The notes under the pieces: model-generated
Databases searched by the model: none
What the model was told of the DNA's origin: nothing
Seen by the model: only the letters and a program-made list of their open reading frames with translations
Source: Moraxella haemolytica
Lineage (GTDB): Bacteria > Pseudomonadota > Gammaproteobacteria > Pseudomonadales > Moraxellaceae
DNA: 64,000 bases
Assembly: GCF_030177935.1 (NCBI RefSeq)
Contig: NZ_CP089974.1
Span: 310,001-374,000 of the forward strand
Direction: 5' to 3'
Shown: in pieces, positions 47,252-56,282 of the stretch
Numbering within the stretch: position 1 is the first letter of the stretch
Layout: every line of letters starts with the position of its first letter
Translations under genes and position numbers: made by a program

Positions 47252-47977
47252 ATGGGTCAAAAAGTTCATCCAATTGGTATTCGCTTGGGCGTTGTCAAAA
47301 AGCACAATGCAAACTGGTACGCAAGTCCAAAGCAATACTCAGAATACCTACTAAACGACTTTAAGGTGCGTGATTTTCTACGCAACAAGCTAAAAGAGGC
47401 AATGGTAAGTAATATTAGTATTGAGCGTCCTACGGGTGCTGCTAAGATTACCATTCACTCAGCTCGTCCTGGCGTGATTATCGGTAAGCAAGGGGCGGAT
47501 ATTGAAGCTCTGCAAAAAGAACTTACCAAAATCATGGGTGTTCCTGCACAAGTTAATATCAAGGAAATCACTCAGCCTGACCTAGATGCTCGTTTGGTTG
47601 CTGTTGGTATCGCCAACCAGCTAGAACGCCGTGTGATGTTCCGTCGTGCGATGAAGCGTGCGGTACAAAACAGCATGCGTTCAGGTGCTCAAGGTATTAA
47701 AGTTGAGCTATCTGGTCGTCTAGGCGGTGCAGAAATCGCTCGTACTGAGTGGTATCGTGAAGGTCGTGTGCCTCTACATACTCTTCGTGCTGACATCGAT
47801 TACGCAGAAGTGCGTGCAGAAACCACTTATGGTACCATCGGTGTAAAAGTGTGGATTTTCCGTGGTGAAATTCTAGATGGCATGAACAGCGTCTATAACC
47901 CAGTGGTTGAAGAGAAAGCCCGTGCACCAAAACGCCGTGGCCGTACCAACAGCCGTCGTAATTCAGACAAGGGGTAA
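47252..47977 (+). CDS. rpsC: 30S ribosomal protein S3
   Basis: mRNA-entry-site protein with helicase role. 241 aa; N-terminal [20 protein letters not shown], type II KH domain with [18 protein letters not shown], and the S3 C-domain with [19 protein letters not shown] basic tail ([15 protein letters not shown]) closes the protein. Confidence 0.99.
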   Translation: MGQKVHPIGIRLGVVKKHNANWYASPKQYSEYLLNDFKVRDFLRNKLKEAMVSNISIERPTGAAKITIHSARPGVIIGKQGADIEALQKELTKIMGVPAQVNIKEITQPDLDARLVAVGIANQLERRVMFRRAMKRAVQNSMRSGAQGIKVELSGRLGGAEIARTEWYREGRVPLHTLRADIDYAEVRAETTYGTIGVKVWIFRGEILDGMNSVYNPVVEEKARAPKRRGRTNSRRNSDKG

Positions 47978-47980
47978 GCT

Positions 47981-48394
47981 ATGTTGCAACCAAAACGTAC
48001 CAAATTCCGTAAAATGCACAAAGGCCGTAATACAGGTCTTGCTCAACGCGGTAACACCGTTGCATTTGGTGAAATTGGTCTAAAATCTATCGGTCGTGGT
48101 CGCATGACTGCTCGCCAAATTGAAGCAGCTCGTCGTACCATTACTCGTCGCATTAAGCGTGGCGGTAAAATTTGGATTCGTGTATTCCCAGACAAGCCAA
48201 TTACCGAGAAACCTTTAGAAGTTCGTATGGGTAAAGGTAAAGGTCCAGTTGAGTACTGGGTAGCTGAGATTAAGCCTGGTAAAATGCTATACGAAATCCA
48301 AGGTGTCAGCGAGGAATTAGCGCGCGAAGCTCTAACTTTAGCATCGGCAAAACTACCCTTTAAAACAACTATTGTTAAACGGACGGTTATGTAA
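47981..48394 (+). CDS. rplP: 50S ribosomal protein L16
   Basis: Contacts A-site tRNA. 137 aa; [20 protein letters not shown] at the start, [21 protein letters not shown] and [21 protein letters not shown]-type block (here [19 protein letters not shown]). The stop overlaps the rpmC start by one base. Confidence 0.99.
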   Translation: MLQPKRTKFRKMHKGRNTGLAQRGNTVAFGEIGLKSIGRGRMTARQIEAARRTITRRIKRGGKIWIRVFPDKPITEKPLEVRMGKGKGPVEYWVAEIKPGKMLYEIQGVSEELAREALTLASAKLPFKTTIVKRTVM

Positions 48395-48591
48395 TGAAAA
48401 CCAACGAATTACGCGAAAAATCAGTAGAAGAGTTGGCTCAATTGCTTGACGAAAAGCAGCTTGATGCATTCCGTCTGCGTATGGCAAAAGCTACGGGTCA
48501 GCTGGGCAATACTCACGAAGTTAAGGCAAATCGTCGTACGATTGCAAAAATCTTGACTTTGATTAACGAAAAACAAAGAGGCGACGCATGA
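48394..48591 (+). CDS. rpmC: 50S ribosomal protein L29
   Basis: Small two-helix exit-site protein. 65 aa; [20 protein letters not shown] at the start and [19 protein letters not shown] at the end. It overlaps rplP (1 base) and rpsQ (4 bases). Confidence 0.98.
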   Translation: MKTNELREKSVEELAQLLDEKQLDAFRLRMAKATGQLGNTHEVKANRRTIAKILTLINEKQRGDA

Positions 48592-48860
48592 GCGAGAACA
48601 TCCAAACTCAAGAAGTTGGCGTTGTAACTGGTAAAGTTGTTAGCAACAAAATGGACAAATCTATTACCGTCCTTGTTGAACGCCAAATTCGCCACCCAAT
48701 GTATGGCAAGCAAGTTCGCCGTTCTACCAAGCTAAAAGCTCACGACGAGAATAATGTTTGTCAAGAAGGCGATATCGTTCGTATCAAAGAAACTCGTCCT
48801 ATCTCAAAAACCAAGTCTTGGACTTTGGTTGATGTGGTCGAGACTGCGGTAAAAATTTAA
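48588..48860 (+). CDS. rpsQ: 30S ribosomal protein S17
   Basis: Primary 16S rRNA-binding OB-fold protein. 90 aa; [20 protein letters not shown] and [41 protein letters not shown]. Last gene of the S10 operon; a new promoter follows within 6 bp of its stop codon. Confidence 0.99.
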   Translation: MSENIQTQEVGVVTGKVVSNKMDKSITVLVERQIRHPMYGKQVRRSTKLKAHDENNVCQEGDIVRIKETRPISKTKSWTLVDVVETAVKI

Positions 48861-48865
48861 GTGAT

Positions 48866-48894
48866 TTGCATTAAAAGTCATTTACTAGTATAAT
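48866..48894 (+). promoter_or_regulatory. spc operon promoter
   Basis: TTGCAT (48866-48871), 17-bp spacer, TATAAT (48889-48894). It lies at the classical S10/spc boundary and gives a leader of about 93 nt. Confidence 0.8.
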
Positions 48895-48916
48895 GTACAT
48901 CTTTATAGATGTTCAT

Positions 48917-48953
48917 CCATTAAATATGTACAAGCATTGTGCATATTTAATGG
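48917..48953 (+). promoter_or_regulatory. 17-bp leader hairpin of the spc operon
   Basis: CCATTAAATATGTACAA (48917-48933) pairs with TTGTGCATATTTAATGG (48937-48953) around the loop GCA, with a single U-G pair. No T run follows, so it is not an ordinary terminator. It ends 40 bp before the rplN start codon. Confidence 0.7.
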
Positions 48954-48993
48954 CGAATGGCTTTTATTGCTTTATTTATTATGGAGTAATGCG

Positions 48994-49362
48994 ATGATTC
49001 AGACTGAAACAATGCTGGAAGTTGCAGATAACAGTGGTGCAAGACGCGTTCAGTGTATCAAAGTACTGGGTGGCTCGCATCGTCGTTACGCATCAGTTGG
49101 CGACATTATCAAGGTAACGGTTAAAGAAGCCATTCCTCGTGGTCGTGTTAAAAAAGGCGACGTGATGAATGCGGTAGTTGTGCGCACTAAGAAAGGTGTG
49201 CGTCGTCCAGATGGTTCTGTATTACGTTTTGATGACAATGCGGCGGTTATTCTAAACAATAACAAAGCCCCAATTGCAACTCGTATTTTTGGACCTGTTA
49301 CCCGTGAACTACGTGGTGAACAATTCATGAAAATTGTTTCACTAGCACCTGAAGTACTGTAA
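48994..49362 (+). CDS. rplN: 50S ribosomal protein L14
   Basis: Intersubunit-bridge protein. ATG 48994 gives 122 aa starting [20 protein letters not shown], the canonical start, with GGAG upstream; the frame is open back to 48937 but this runs through the leader hairpin. [20 protein letters not shown] and [15 protein letters not shown] are family blocks. First gene of the spc operon. Confidence 0.99.
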   Translation: MIQTETMLEVADNSGARRVQCIKVLGGSHRRYASVGDIIKVTVKEAIPRGRVKKGDVMNAVVVRTKKGVRRPDGSVLRFDDNAAVILNNNKAPIATRIFGPVTRELRGEQFMKIVSLAPEVL

Positions 49363-49378
49363 CCTTTTAGAGGCTATT

Positions 49379-49696
49379 ATGGCAAAGTTACGCAAAGGCG
49401 ACACCGTGGTTGTGATTGCTGGCAAAGATAAAGGCAAGCAAGGCACAATTTTGGCGGTTAAAGCAGACCGTGTAAAAGTTGAAGGCATCAACATTGTAAC
49501 CAAACACCAAAAACCTAACCAAATGCTAGGTAAAGAAGGTGGCATTGTTAAGCAAGAAGCATTTTTACACATTTCAAATGTTGCAATTTATAATGCAGCA
49601 ACCCAAAAAGCAGATCGTGTTGCTTACCAAGTAAACGAAGAGGGCAAAAAAGTCCGTATCTATCGTTCTACTGGTGAAGTAGTGGCGACTGCATAA
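49379..49696 (+). CDS. rplX: 50S ribosomal protein L24
   Basis: Assembly-initiator protein with KOW motif ([20 protein letters not shown], residues about 4-23). 105 aa; [20 protein letters not shown] is also typical. Confidence 0.99.
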   Translation: MAKLRKGDTVVVIAGKDKGKQGTILAVKADRVKVEGINIVTKHQKPNQMLGKEGGIVKQEAFLHISNVAIYNAATQKADRVAYQVNEEGKKVRIYRSTGEVVATA

Positions 49697-49716
49697 GAGA
49701 CCAAGGGTATATAGTA

Positions 49717-50253
49717 ATGGCAAGATTAAAATCTTTATACAATGACGAGCTAAAGCAAAAAATCAAAGATGAGCTTGGCTTGGAAAATGTAATGCAAGTG
49801 CCAAAAATCACCAAAATCACTCTAAACATGGGTGTTGGCGGTGCGGCACAGGATAAAAAACTATTAGAAGGTGCGTTGGCTGACATGACCGCAATCGCTG
49901 GTCAAAAACCTGTAGTAACCAAAGCACGCAAATCAGTGGCCGGCTTTAAAATTCGTGAAGAATGGCCGATTGGTTGTAAAGTTACTCTTCGTGGCGAACA
50001 GATGTATGAATTCTTAGATCGTCTTATTGCCATTGCGATTCCTCGTATTCGTGATTTCCGTGGTTTTTCAGCAAAAGCATTTGATGGTCGTGGCAATTAC
50101 TCATTGGGCATCAAAGAGCAGATCGTTTTCCCAGAAGTTGATTTTGATAAGATTGATCGCATCCGTGGTCTAGACATCACTATCACTACTACAGCTGCTA
50201 ATGATGATCAAGGTCGTGCATTGCTAAAAGCATTCGGCTTCCCATTTAGATAA
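49717..50253 (+). CDS. rplE: 50S ribosomal protein L5
   Basis: 5S rRNA-binding protein contacting P-site tRNA. 178 aa; family blocks [53 protein letters not shown] and [15 protein letters not shown]. Confidence 0.99.
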   Translation: MARLKSLYNDELKQKIKDELGLENVMQVPKITKITLNMGVGGAAQDKKLLEGALADMTAIAGQKPVVTKARKSVAGFKIREEWPIGCKVTLRGEQMYEFLDRLIAIAIPRIRDFRGFSAKAFDGRGNYSLGIKEQIVFPEVDFDKIDRIRGLDITITTTAANDDQGRALLKAFGFPFR

Positions 50254-50263
50254 GGTAAATGTT

Positions 50264-50569
50264 ATGGCTAAGAAAAGCATGATTAATCGCGAACTAAAAC
50301 GCGAAAAAACAGTTGCTAAGTACGCCGAAAAGCGTGCAAAATTAAAAGCGGTAATCAGTGACATCAATGCAAGTGATGAAGAGCGTCTAGAGGCAATGCT
50401 TGCTCTGCAAACACTACCACGCAATTCTTCACCAGTACGCCTACGCAATCGTTGTGGCTTAACTGGTCGTCCACATGGTTATTTCCGTAAATTTGGTTTA
50501 TCACGCAATAAATTGCGTGAGCGTGTAATGCAAGGTGATGTACCTGGCGTTCGTAAAGCAAGCTGGTAA
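50264..50569 (+). CDS. rpsN: 30S ribosomal protein S14 (zinc-free form)
   Basis: Head protein, 101 aa, the long form without the CxxC zinc sites. It ends [27 protein letters not shown] followed by [11 protein letters not shown], the canonical C-terminus. Confidence 0.98.
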   Translation: MAKKSMINRELKREKTVAKYAEKRAKLKAVISDINASDEERLEAMLALQTLPRNSSPVRLRNRCGLTGRPHGYFRKFGLSRNKLRERVMQGDVPGVRKASW

Positions 50570-50580
50570 GGAGTATCGCA

Positions 50581-50979
50581 ATGAGTATGCAAGATCCTGT
50601 TGCTGATATGCTAACCCGCATTCGCAACGCACAATCAAGAAACAAGCCATCTGTTGCAATGCCTGCTTCTAAGCTTCGTAAATCTATTGCTGACCTATTG
50701 GTTGCAGAAGGTTACCTAGCTGGTGCAGAAGTTAGTGACATTGAGAATGGTAAAAAAGTTCTAACTGTAGAACTTAAGTACTACCAAGGAAAAGGCGTTA
50801 TTGAGACTCTAAAACGCTACAGCCGTCCTGGTCTTCGTCAATACCGTGGTAAAGATGAGCTACCAAGTGTTCAAAAAGGCTTGGGTGTTGCCATCATTTC
50901 TACAAGCAAAGGCATCATGAGTGATCGTGCTGCTCGTGCTGCTGGTATTGGTGGTGAAGTAATAGCATTGGTTGCCTAA
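50581..50979 (+). CDS. rpsH: 30S ribosomal protein S8
   Basis: Central 16S rRNA-binding protein; in E. coli also the spc operon repressor. 132 aa; [20 protein letters not shown] at the start, and [20 protein letters not shown] at the end. An intrinsic terminator lies 30 bp after its stop codon, which is unusual inside the spc operon. Confidence 0.99.
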   Translation: MSMQDPVADMLTRIRNAQSRNKPSVAMPASKLRKSIADLLVAEGYLAGAEVSDIENGKKVLTVELKYYQGKGVIETLKRYSRPGLRQYRGKDELPSVQKGLGVAIISTSKGIMSDRAARAAGIGGEVIALVA

Positions 50980-51008
50980 TAAACAACTGATAAAATTACA
51001 AAAAGATA

Positions 51009-51036
51009 AAAATCCTTGGTTTACGCCAAGGATTTT
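51009..51036 (+). terminator. Intrinsic terminator inside the spc operon
   Basis: AAAATCCTTGG (51009-51019) pairs with CCAAGGATTTT (51026-51036), loop TTTACG, followed by TTCTGTT. It separates rpsH from rplF. Confidence 0.8.
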
Positions 51037-51048
51037 TTCTGTTATAAT
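51020..51048 (+). promoter_or_regulatory. Promoter for rplF and following genes, overlapping the terminator
   Basis: TTTACG (51020-51025, the terminator loop), 17-bp spacer, TATAAT (51043-51048) with an extended -10 TGT before it (51040-51042). The leader to rplF at 51168 is about 110 nt and holds two hairpins: AAGTTTT/AAAACTT (about 51073-51092) and GCCATCA/TGATGGC (51124-51139). Confidence 0.65.
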
Positions 51049-51167
51049 AATTTGCTTATTTAAATAATCTCTAAGTTTTATGTACAAAACTTTTATTTTT
51101 ATTTAAAAAAGCATGGTTTCATTGCCATCATTTGATGGCGTTTTATTATCATTTAAGGAAAACTCCT

Positions 51168-51701
51168 ATGTCTCGTGTGGCTAAAGCCCCTGTAACGCTA
51201 CCAGCTGGTACCAGCGTTACTTTGAACGGTCAGCAGGTTGAAGTTAAAGGCAAGAACGGTTCTTTGTTTTTACGCCTGCATGATTTGGTCGAGCTAAAAC
51301 AAGAAGATGGCGTTGTTACGCTTTCTCCTATTGCTGACACTAAAGAAGCGTGGATGCACACTGGTACAGTGCGTGCATTAATCAACAACATGGTTCATGG
51401 TGTAAGTAATGGTTTTGAGCGTCGCCTACAACTTATCGGTGTTGGTTATCGTGCACAGGTTGCAGGTAACAAAGTAAACCTAAGCCTAGGCTTTTCTCAT
51501 CCAATCGAGTATACGCTACCTGAAGGCGTTACTGCAGAAAGCCCAAGCCAAACTGAAATCGTTTTGAAATCAAGCGACAAGCAAAAGTTGGGTCAAGCAG
51601 CAGCAAAAATTCGTAGCTTCCGTCTGCCTGAGCCTTATAAAGGTAAAGGTGTTCGTTATAGCGACGAAGTGGTTCTTCGCAAAGAAGCTAAGAAAAAATA
51701 A
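51168..51701 (+). CDS. rplF: 50S ribosomal protein L6
   Basis: Binds near the sarcin-ricin loop. ATG 51168 gives 177 aa starting [17 protein letters not shown], with the ribosome-binding site TAAGGA; an ATG at 51132 is in frame but unlike L6. Family blocks are [20 protein letters not shown] and the C-terminal [18 protein letters not shown]. Confidence 0.99.
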   Translation: MSRVAKAPVTLPAGTSVTLNGQQVEVKGKNGSLFLRLHDLVELKQEDGVVTLSPIADTKEAWMHTGTVRALINNMVHGVSNGFERRLQLIGVGYRAQVAGNKVNLSLGFSHPIEYTLPEGVTAESPSQTEIVLKSSDKQKLGQAAAKIRSFRLPEPYKGKGVRYSDEVVLRKEAKKK

Positions 51702-51716
51702 GTAAGGTGAGCAAAC

Positions 51717-52067
51717 ATGTTCGATAAAAAATCAGCTCGTCTTCGCCGAGCGAAAAAAACCCGTGCACACATCCGTCACTTAGGCGTTAATCGTTTGACT
51801 GTCACTCGCACTCCACGCCATATCTATGCTCAAGTTATCTCACCAACAGGTGGTGTCGTTGTTGCTCAGGCTTCAACTTTAGATGCTACTCTTCGTTCTG
51901 GTGCTACTGGTAATGTTGAAGCAGCAAAAGCTGTTGGTGCACTCATCGCTGAGCGTGCAAAAGCAGCAGGCATCACTAAAGTTGCATTTGACCGTAGTGG
52001 TTTTAAATATCATGGCCGCGTAAAAGCACTAGCAGACGCAGCCCGTGAAAATGGATTGGAGTTCTAA
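51717..52067 (+). CDS. rplR: 50S ribosomal protein L18
   Basis: 5S rRNA-binding protein. 116 aa; [18 protein letters not shown] at the start, and [20 protein letters not shown] near the end. Confidence 0.99.
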   Translation: MFDKKSARLRRAKKTRAHIRHLGVNRLTVTRTPRHIYAQVISPTGGVVVAQASTLDATLRSGATGNVEAAKAVGALIAERAKAAGITKVAFDRSGFKYHGRVKALADAARENGLEF

Positions 52068-52069
52068 TC

Positions 52070-52567
52070 ATGGCAAAAGTTGAACAAACTGACGGTTTGG
52101 TAGAAAAATTGGTTGTTGTTGATCGTGTAGCAAAAGTTGTAAAAGGCGGTCGTATCTTCTCTTTCACTGCTCTAACAGTAGTTGGTGATGGTAATGGTCG
52201 TGTAGGTTTTGGTCGTGGTAAAGCCCGTGAAGTGCCTGCTGCTATCCAAAAAGCACTTGAAGCTGCCAAGCGTAACATGATTACTGTTGAATTGGCAGGG
52301 CATACCCTACAACATCCAATCAACGCACGCCATGGTGCATCTAAAGTGTATATGCAACCAGCATCTGAAGGTACAGGTGTTATTGCTGGTGGTGCAATGC
52401 GTGCAGTTCTTGAAGTTGCAGGCGTTCAAAACGTATTGGCTAAGTGCTACGGCTCAACTAATGCAGCCAATGTTGTACAAGCGACTTTCAAAGGCTTGCG
52501 TGACATGGTTTCACCAGAACAAGTTGCCGCTAAGCGTGGTAAATCTATAGAAGAAATTTTGGGTTAA
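52070..52567 (+). CDS. rpsE: 30S ribosomal protein S5
   Basis: Accuracy-related protein at the mRNA entry. 165 aa; dsRBD-like N-terminal half with [20 protein letters not shown] and [20 protein letters not shown], and the S5 C-terminal domain with [20 protein letters not shown]. Confidence 0.99.
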   Translation: MAKVEQTDGLVEKLVVVDRVAKVVKGGRIFSFTALTVVGDGNGRVGFGRGKAREVPAAIQKALEAAKRNMITVELAGHTLQHPINARHGASKVYMQPASEGTGVIAGGAMRAVLEVAGVQNVLAKCYGSTNAANVVQATFKGLRDMVSPEQVAAKRGKSIEEILG

Positions 52568-52584
52568 GAAGTAGGTAAGTTACG

Positions 52585-52764
52585 ATGAAAACAATTAAAG
52601 TTACTCAAGTAAAATCGAGTAGTCATCGCTTAGCAAGCCACAAAGCTTGCCTAAAAGGTTTAGGACTACGTCGTATCGGTCATACTGTTGAAGTTGAAGA
52701 CACTCCTTCAATTCGTGGTATGGTAAATCGTGTAAATTACATGGTTAAAGTGGAGGAAGCGTAA
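52585..52764 (+). CDS. rpmD: 50S ribosomal protein L30
   Basis: 59-residue protein reading [20 protein letters not shown] at the start, then [20 protein letters not shown] and [14 protein letters not shown] at the end. This is the complete L30 fold. Its stop codon (52762-52764) overlaps the rplO start by one base. GTAGGTAAG serves as ribosome-binding site. Confidence 0.98.
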   Translation: MKTIKVTQVKSSSHRLASHKACLKGLGLRRIGHTVEVEDTPSIRGMVNRVNYMVKVEEA

Positions 52765-53204
52765 TGGGTCTGCGTTTAAATGAATTAGCACCTGCACTAG
52801 GTGCAAAAAAGACCGCCCAGCGTCGTGGTCGTGGTATCGGTTCTGGTCTTGGTAAGACTGGTGGTCGTGGTATCAAAGGTCAAACTTCACGCTCAGGTTC
52901 AAGCATTCCAGCAGGTTTTGAAGGCGGTCAAATGCCGATCTATCGCCGTTTGCCAAAATTTGGTTTCACCAGCCAACTAGCACTAACTACTGCTGAAGTT
53001 CGTCTGTCTGAGCTAAATAAAATCGAAGGCGATGTGGTTAGCGTTGACACTCTAAAAGCTGCTAACATTATCCGTGGCGATATGAAGCGTGCTCGCGTCA
53101 TCCTATCTGGCGAAATTAGCCGTGCTTTGACCTTTAAAGGTGTAAAAGTAACTAAAGGTGCAAAACAAGCAATCGAAGCTGCTGGCGGTAGCATCGAGGA
53201 GTAA
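52764..53204 (+). CDS. rplO: 50S ribosomal protein L15
   Basis: Late-assembly protein. 146 aa; [20 protein letters not shown] then [20 protein letters not shown], and [20 protein letters not shown] are canonical. Followed by secY after 4 bp. Confidence 0.99.
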   Translation: MGLRLNELAPALGAKKTAQRRGRGIGSGLGKTGGRGIKGQTSRSGSSIPAGFEGGQMPIYRRLPKFGFTSQLALTTAEVRLSELNKIEGDVVSVDTLKAANIIRGDMKRARVILSGEISRALTFKGVKVTKGAKQAIEAAGGSIEE

Positions 53205-53208
53205 TGTC

Positions 53209-54555
53209 GTGTCAAAACATTCAGCGTCCAAATCAAATATTCCATTAAATCCTTTCGTGTTTATCCGTAAATACGACGAGCTTTGGAATCGTATTCTTTT
53301 TTTAATTGGTGCGTTGATTGTTTATCGTCTAGGTTCACATGTACCTGTACCAGGCATGAATCCAATACGCTTGGCTGAGTTTTTTGAAGCTGGTGAGAAT
53401 ACTTTTTTGGGCATGTTTAACATGTTCTCTGGTGGTTCTCTTGAGCGTATGTCCATTATGGCACTTGGAATCATGCCTTATATCTCAGCATCGATTGTGG
53501 TGCAGATGATGTCGGCTGTTGTGCCTTCTTTGGAAGCACTTAAAAAAGAAGGTGAAGCAGGGCGTAGAACATTAAATAAATATACCCGCCAAGGTACTTT
53601 GGCATTGGCTTTTGTGCAGGCGGTAGGTATGTCGGCAGGGTTAATTTCACAGAATCTAACTCTATCGACAGGTTCGAGTTTCTATATTCCTGCGGTAACA
53701 TCTCTTGTTGCAGGTTCCATGTTTTTGATGTGGTTGGGTGAACAAATTACTGAGCGTGGTATTGGTAACGGTATTTCTATGCTGATTCTTGCCAGTATTG
53801 TGGCAAGTGCACCAAACATGATTGGAGGCATCTTTGCTAATAGCACAGGTGGCAGTAAGGAGCTTTTAACCGCTTTCGTTTTTGCCATTTTGGGTATTGC
53901 TGTTACTGCTGCTATCGTTTTTATTGAACGAGCTCAACGCAGAGTGCCAGTGAACTATGCTCAAAAACAGCAGGAAGGACGCAAGGTTTATGCTCAGCAG
54001 CAATCTCATTTGCCATTAAAAATCAATATGGCGGGTGTGATTCCTGCAATTTTTGCCAGTTCTTTGCTTATGTTACCAGCCAGTTTGGGACATTTTTCAA
54101 CTCCAACTGAAAACCCAACGCTGTTCCAAAGTTTTATTCAAAATATTTCTTTGGTTTTGCAGCCTGATGCACCGCTTTATTTACTGCTTTTTGGTGGGAT
54201 GGTTATCTTCTTCTGTTATTTTTATACAGCTTTGATGTTCAATCCCAAAGAGGTTGCTGAAAACCTAAAGCGTAGTGGTGCATATATCCCAGGTATTAGA
54301 CCTGGACAACAGACCAAGCGTTATTTAGACTTTGTTTTAAATCGCCTAACATTTATTGGTGCAATGTATATGGCAATCATTTGCTTGATGCCAATGATTG
54401 TACAATCATCATTTGGTCAAGCCATTCCGTTAGGTGGTACATCTTTGTTGATTATGGTAGTTGTTTTGATGGATTTCATTGCTCAGATTCAAGCACATTT
54501 GATGACTCATCAATATCATAATCAGACTTTAATTAAATCGCCAAACAACCAATAG
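53209..54555 (+). CDS. secY: Protein translocase channel subunit SecY
   Basis: Ten-helix inner-membrane channel of the Sec translocon. GTG 53209 is the preferred start (448 aa; MSKHSASKSNIPLN...) because GGAG lies 8 bases upstream and the earlier frame overlaps rplO. Family blocks: GSHVPVPGMNPIRLAEFFE, FNMFSGGSLERMSIMALGIMPYI-type region, WLGEQITERGIGNGISMLI and IPGIRPGQQTKRYLDFVLNR. Usual place in the spc operon. Confidence 0.97.
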   Translation: MSKHSASKSNIPLNPFVFIRKYDELWNRILFLIGALIVYRLGSHVPVPGMNPIRLAEFFEAGENTFLGMFNMFSGGSLERMSIMALGIMPYISASIVVQMMSAVVPSLEALKKEGEAGRRTLNKYTRQGTLALAFVQAVGMSAGLISQNLTLSTGSSFYIPAVTSLVAGSMFLMWLGEQITERGIGNGISMLILASIVASAPNMIGGIFANSTGGSKELLTAFVFAILGIAVTAAIVFIERAQRRVPVNYAQKQQEGRKVYAQQQSHLPLKINMAGVIPAIFASSLLMLPASLGHFSTPTENPTLFQSFIQNISLVLQPDAPLYLLLFGGMVIFFCYFYTALMFNPKEVAENLKRSGAYIPGIRPGQQTKRYLDFVLNRLTFIGAMYMAIICLMPMIVQSSFGQAIPLGGTSLLIMVVVLMDFIAQIQAHLMTHQYHNQTLIKSPNNQ

Positions 54556-54578
54556 TTGGTGTACTTTAGGAGCATGAC

Positions 54579-54695
54579 ATGAAAGTTCAAGCATCAGTTA
54601 AAAAGATTTGCGGCAGTTGCAAAATTGTTCGTCGCAAAGGCAAGGTTCTAGTTATCTGTAGCTCAGAACCACGCCACAAGCAACGCCAAGGTTAA
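54579..54695 (+). CDS. rpmJ: 50S ribosomal protein L36 (zinc form)
   Basis: 38-residue protein with [20 protein letters not shown] at the start and zinc ligands Cys11, Cys14, Cys27 and His33 ([18 protein letters not shown]). Last gene of the spc operon, with TTTAGGAGC before the ATG. Confidence 0.98.
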   Translation: MKVQASVKKICGSCKIVRRKGKVLVICSSEPRHKQRQG

Positions 54696-54712
54696 TTGTT
54701 ACAAATTAATCC

Positions 54713-54741
54713 TTGCAAATTAGTAGCGGATAATGTATTAT
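54713..54741 (+). promoter_or_regulatory. Alpha operon promoter
   Basis: TTGCAA (54713-54718), 17-bp spacer, TATTAT (54736-54741). The -10 sits inside a perfect 11-bp-arm palindrome (54724-54747). Confidence 0.65.
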
Positions 54742-54813
54742 CCGCTAATTGCCATATCAATCTGTTATTTGAACAGATTGTTAGAGTAAACCTAGCAAAT
54801 ACAATTGTATTTG
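54724..54813 (+). promoter_or_regulatory. Three palindromes in the alpha operon promoter/leader
   Basis: P1: AGCGGATAAT-GT-ATTATCCGCT, extended by one pair (54724-54747). P2: CAATCTGTT-N5-AACAGATTG (54758-54780). P3: CAAATACAATTGTATTTG (54796-54813). In E. coli, S4 represses this operon through a leader pseudoknot; the present structures are different in appearance. Confidence 0.6.
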
Positions 54814-54832
54814 TGCTAATGGAGAGAAGTTA

Positions 54833-55189
54833 ATGGCTCGTATTGCCGGTGTAAACATTCCGGACAACAAACACGCTGTGATTTCACTAACTTACATTTT
54901 TGGTATAGGGCGTACTACAGCTAAGCAAATCCTTGCTACTGTTGGTATCAACGAAACCACTAAAATTGGTCAGTTGGATGATGTACAGCTAGATGCTGTC
55001 CGTGCTGAAGTTGCAAATTACACTACTGAAGGTGACCTTCGTCGTGAAATTTCAATGAATATCAAGCGTTTGGTCGATTTGGGTTGCTACCGTGGTCTTC
55101 GCCACCGTCGTGGTCTACCTGTAAATGGTCAACGCACTAAAACTAACGCGCGTACCCGTAAAGGTCCACGCAAAGCAATTAAAAAGTAA
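54833..55189 (+). CDS. rpsM: 30S ribosomal protein S13
   Basis: Head protein contacting P-site tRNA and bridging to the 50S subunit. 118 aa; [20 protein letters not shown] at the start, and [20 protein letters not shown] with the basic tail [15 protein letters not shown]. First gene of the alpha operon; GGAGAG precedes the ATG. Confidence 0.99.
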   Translation: MARIAGVNIPDNKHAVISLTYIFGIGRTTAKQILATVGINETTKIGQLDDVQLDAVRAEVANYTTEGDLRREISMNIKRLVDLGCYRGLRHRRGLPVNGQRTKTNARTRKGPRKAIKK

Positions 55190-55209
55190 CTAATTTAGGA
55201 AGCTAAAAG

Positions 55210-55602
55210 ATGGCAAAAGACACCCGTAGCCGCAAAAAAGTGGCTCGCCGTTCGGTATCTGAAGGTATCGCCCATATTCATGCGTCTTTTAATAACACCA
55301 TTGTAACCATTACCGACCGTCAAGGTAATGCATTGGCTTGGGCCACCTCAGGTGGACAAGGCTTCCGTGGTTCACGTAAATCAACACCTTTTGCTGCACA
55401 GGTTGCTGCTGAAGTTGCTGGTAAAGCAGCTCAAGAAACCTATGGTGTTAAAAATGTTGATGTCTTGGTTAAAGGTCCAGGACCAGGTCGTGAGTCTGCG
55501 GTTCGTGCATTAGGTGCATTGGGTTATAAAATTAACAGCATTAGTGATGTAACCCCAATTCCACACAACGGCTGCCGCCCGCCTAAGAAACGCCGCGTTT
55601 AA
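55210..55602 (+). CDS. rpsK: 30S ribosomal protein S11
   Basis: Platform protein. 130 aa; [40 protein letters not shown] and the C-terminal [18 protein letters not shown] are canonical. Confidence 0.99.
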   Translation: MAKDTRSRKKVARRSVSEGIAHIHASFNNTIVTITDRQGNALAWATSGGQGFRGSRKSTPFAAQVAAEVAGKAAQETYGVKNVDVLVKGPGPGRESAVRALGALGYKINSISDVTPIPHNGCRPPKKRRV

Positions 55603-55614
55603 GGAGAAAGACAC

Positions 55615-56256
55615 ATGGCCCGTTATATTGGTCCAAAATTAAAATTATCACGCCGTGAAGGTACTGATTTGCAGCTCAAATCAGGTGTAAAGCCTTATGA
55701 TGTGAAAACTAAGAAAGCTAGTCGTGCACCTGGTCAGCATGGCAACAGCCAAAATAAAACTTCTGAATACGCATCGCAACTTCGTGAGAAGCAAAAAGTA
55801 AAACGCATGTATGGTGTGCTTGAGCGTCAATTCTCAAACTACTATAAAGAAGCTGCCCGTATGCGTGGTGCAACTGGTGAAAACCTATTAGGCATGCTAG
55901 AGCGTCGCTTAGATAATGTTGTGTATCGTATGGGTTTTGGTGCAACGCGTGCAGAAGCTCGCCAGCTTGTTAGCCATCGTGCAATCTTGCTTAAAAAAGC
56001 AGGTCGTGATGAGTTTGTTCGTGTGAACATTCCATCAATCCAAGTACAAGATGGTGATGTAATCGCTGTTCACGAAAAGTCAAAAGAGCAATTGCGTATC
56101 AAAAATGCTATTGAACTTGCGACTCAACGCGGTATTCCAGAATGGCTAGAAGTTGATCACAGCAAACTTCAAGGTACTTTCAAAACTGCACCAGAGCGTA
56201 GTGAACTACCTGCTGAAATCAACGAAAGCTTGATTGTTGAGCTATATTCTAAATAA
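55615..56256 (+). CDS. rpsD: 30S ribosomal protein S4
   Basis: Assembly-initiating 16S rRNA-binding protein and, in E. coli, the translational repressor of the alpha operon. 213 aa; [20 protein letters not shown] at the start, and the S4 RNA-binding domain with [26 protein letters not shown] region and [14 protein letters not shown]. Slightly longer than the 206 aa of E. coli. No zinc cysteines. Confidence 0.98.
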   Translation: MARYIGPKLKLSRREGTDLQLKSGVKPYDVKTKKASRAPGQHGNSQNKTSEYASQLREKQKVKRMYGVLERQFSNYYKEAARMRGATGENLLGMLERRLDNVVYRMGFGATRAEARQLVSHRAILLKKAGRDEFVRVNIPSIQVQDGDVIAVHEKSKEQLRIKNAIELATQRGIPEWLEVDHSKLQGTFKTAPERSELPAEINESLIVELYSK

Positions 56257-56282
56257 TCCGAATTAATCATCGAGGTGACACT

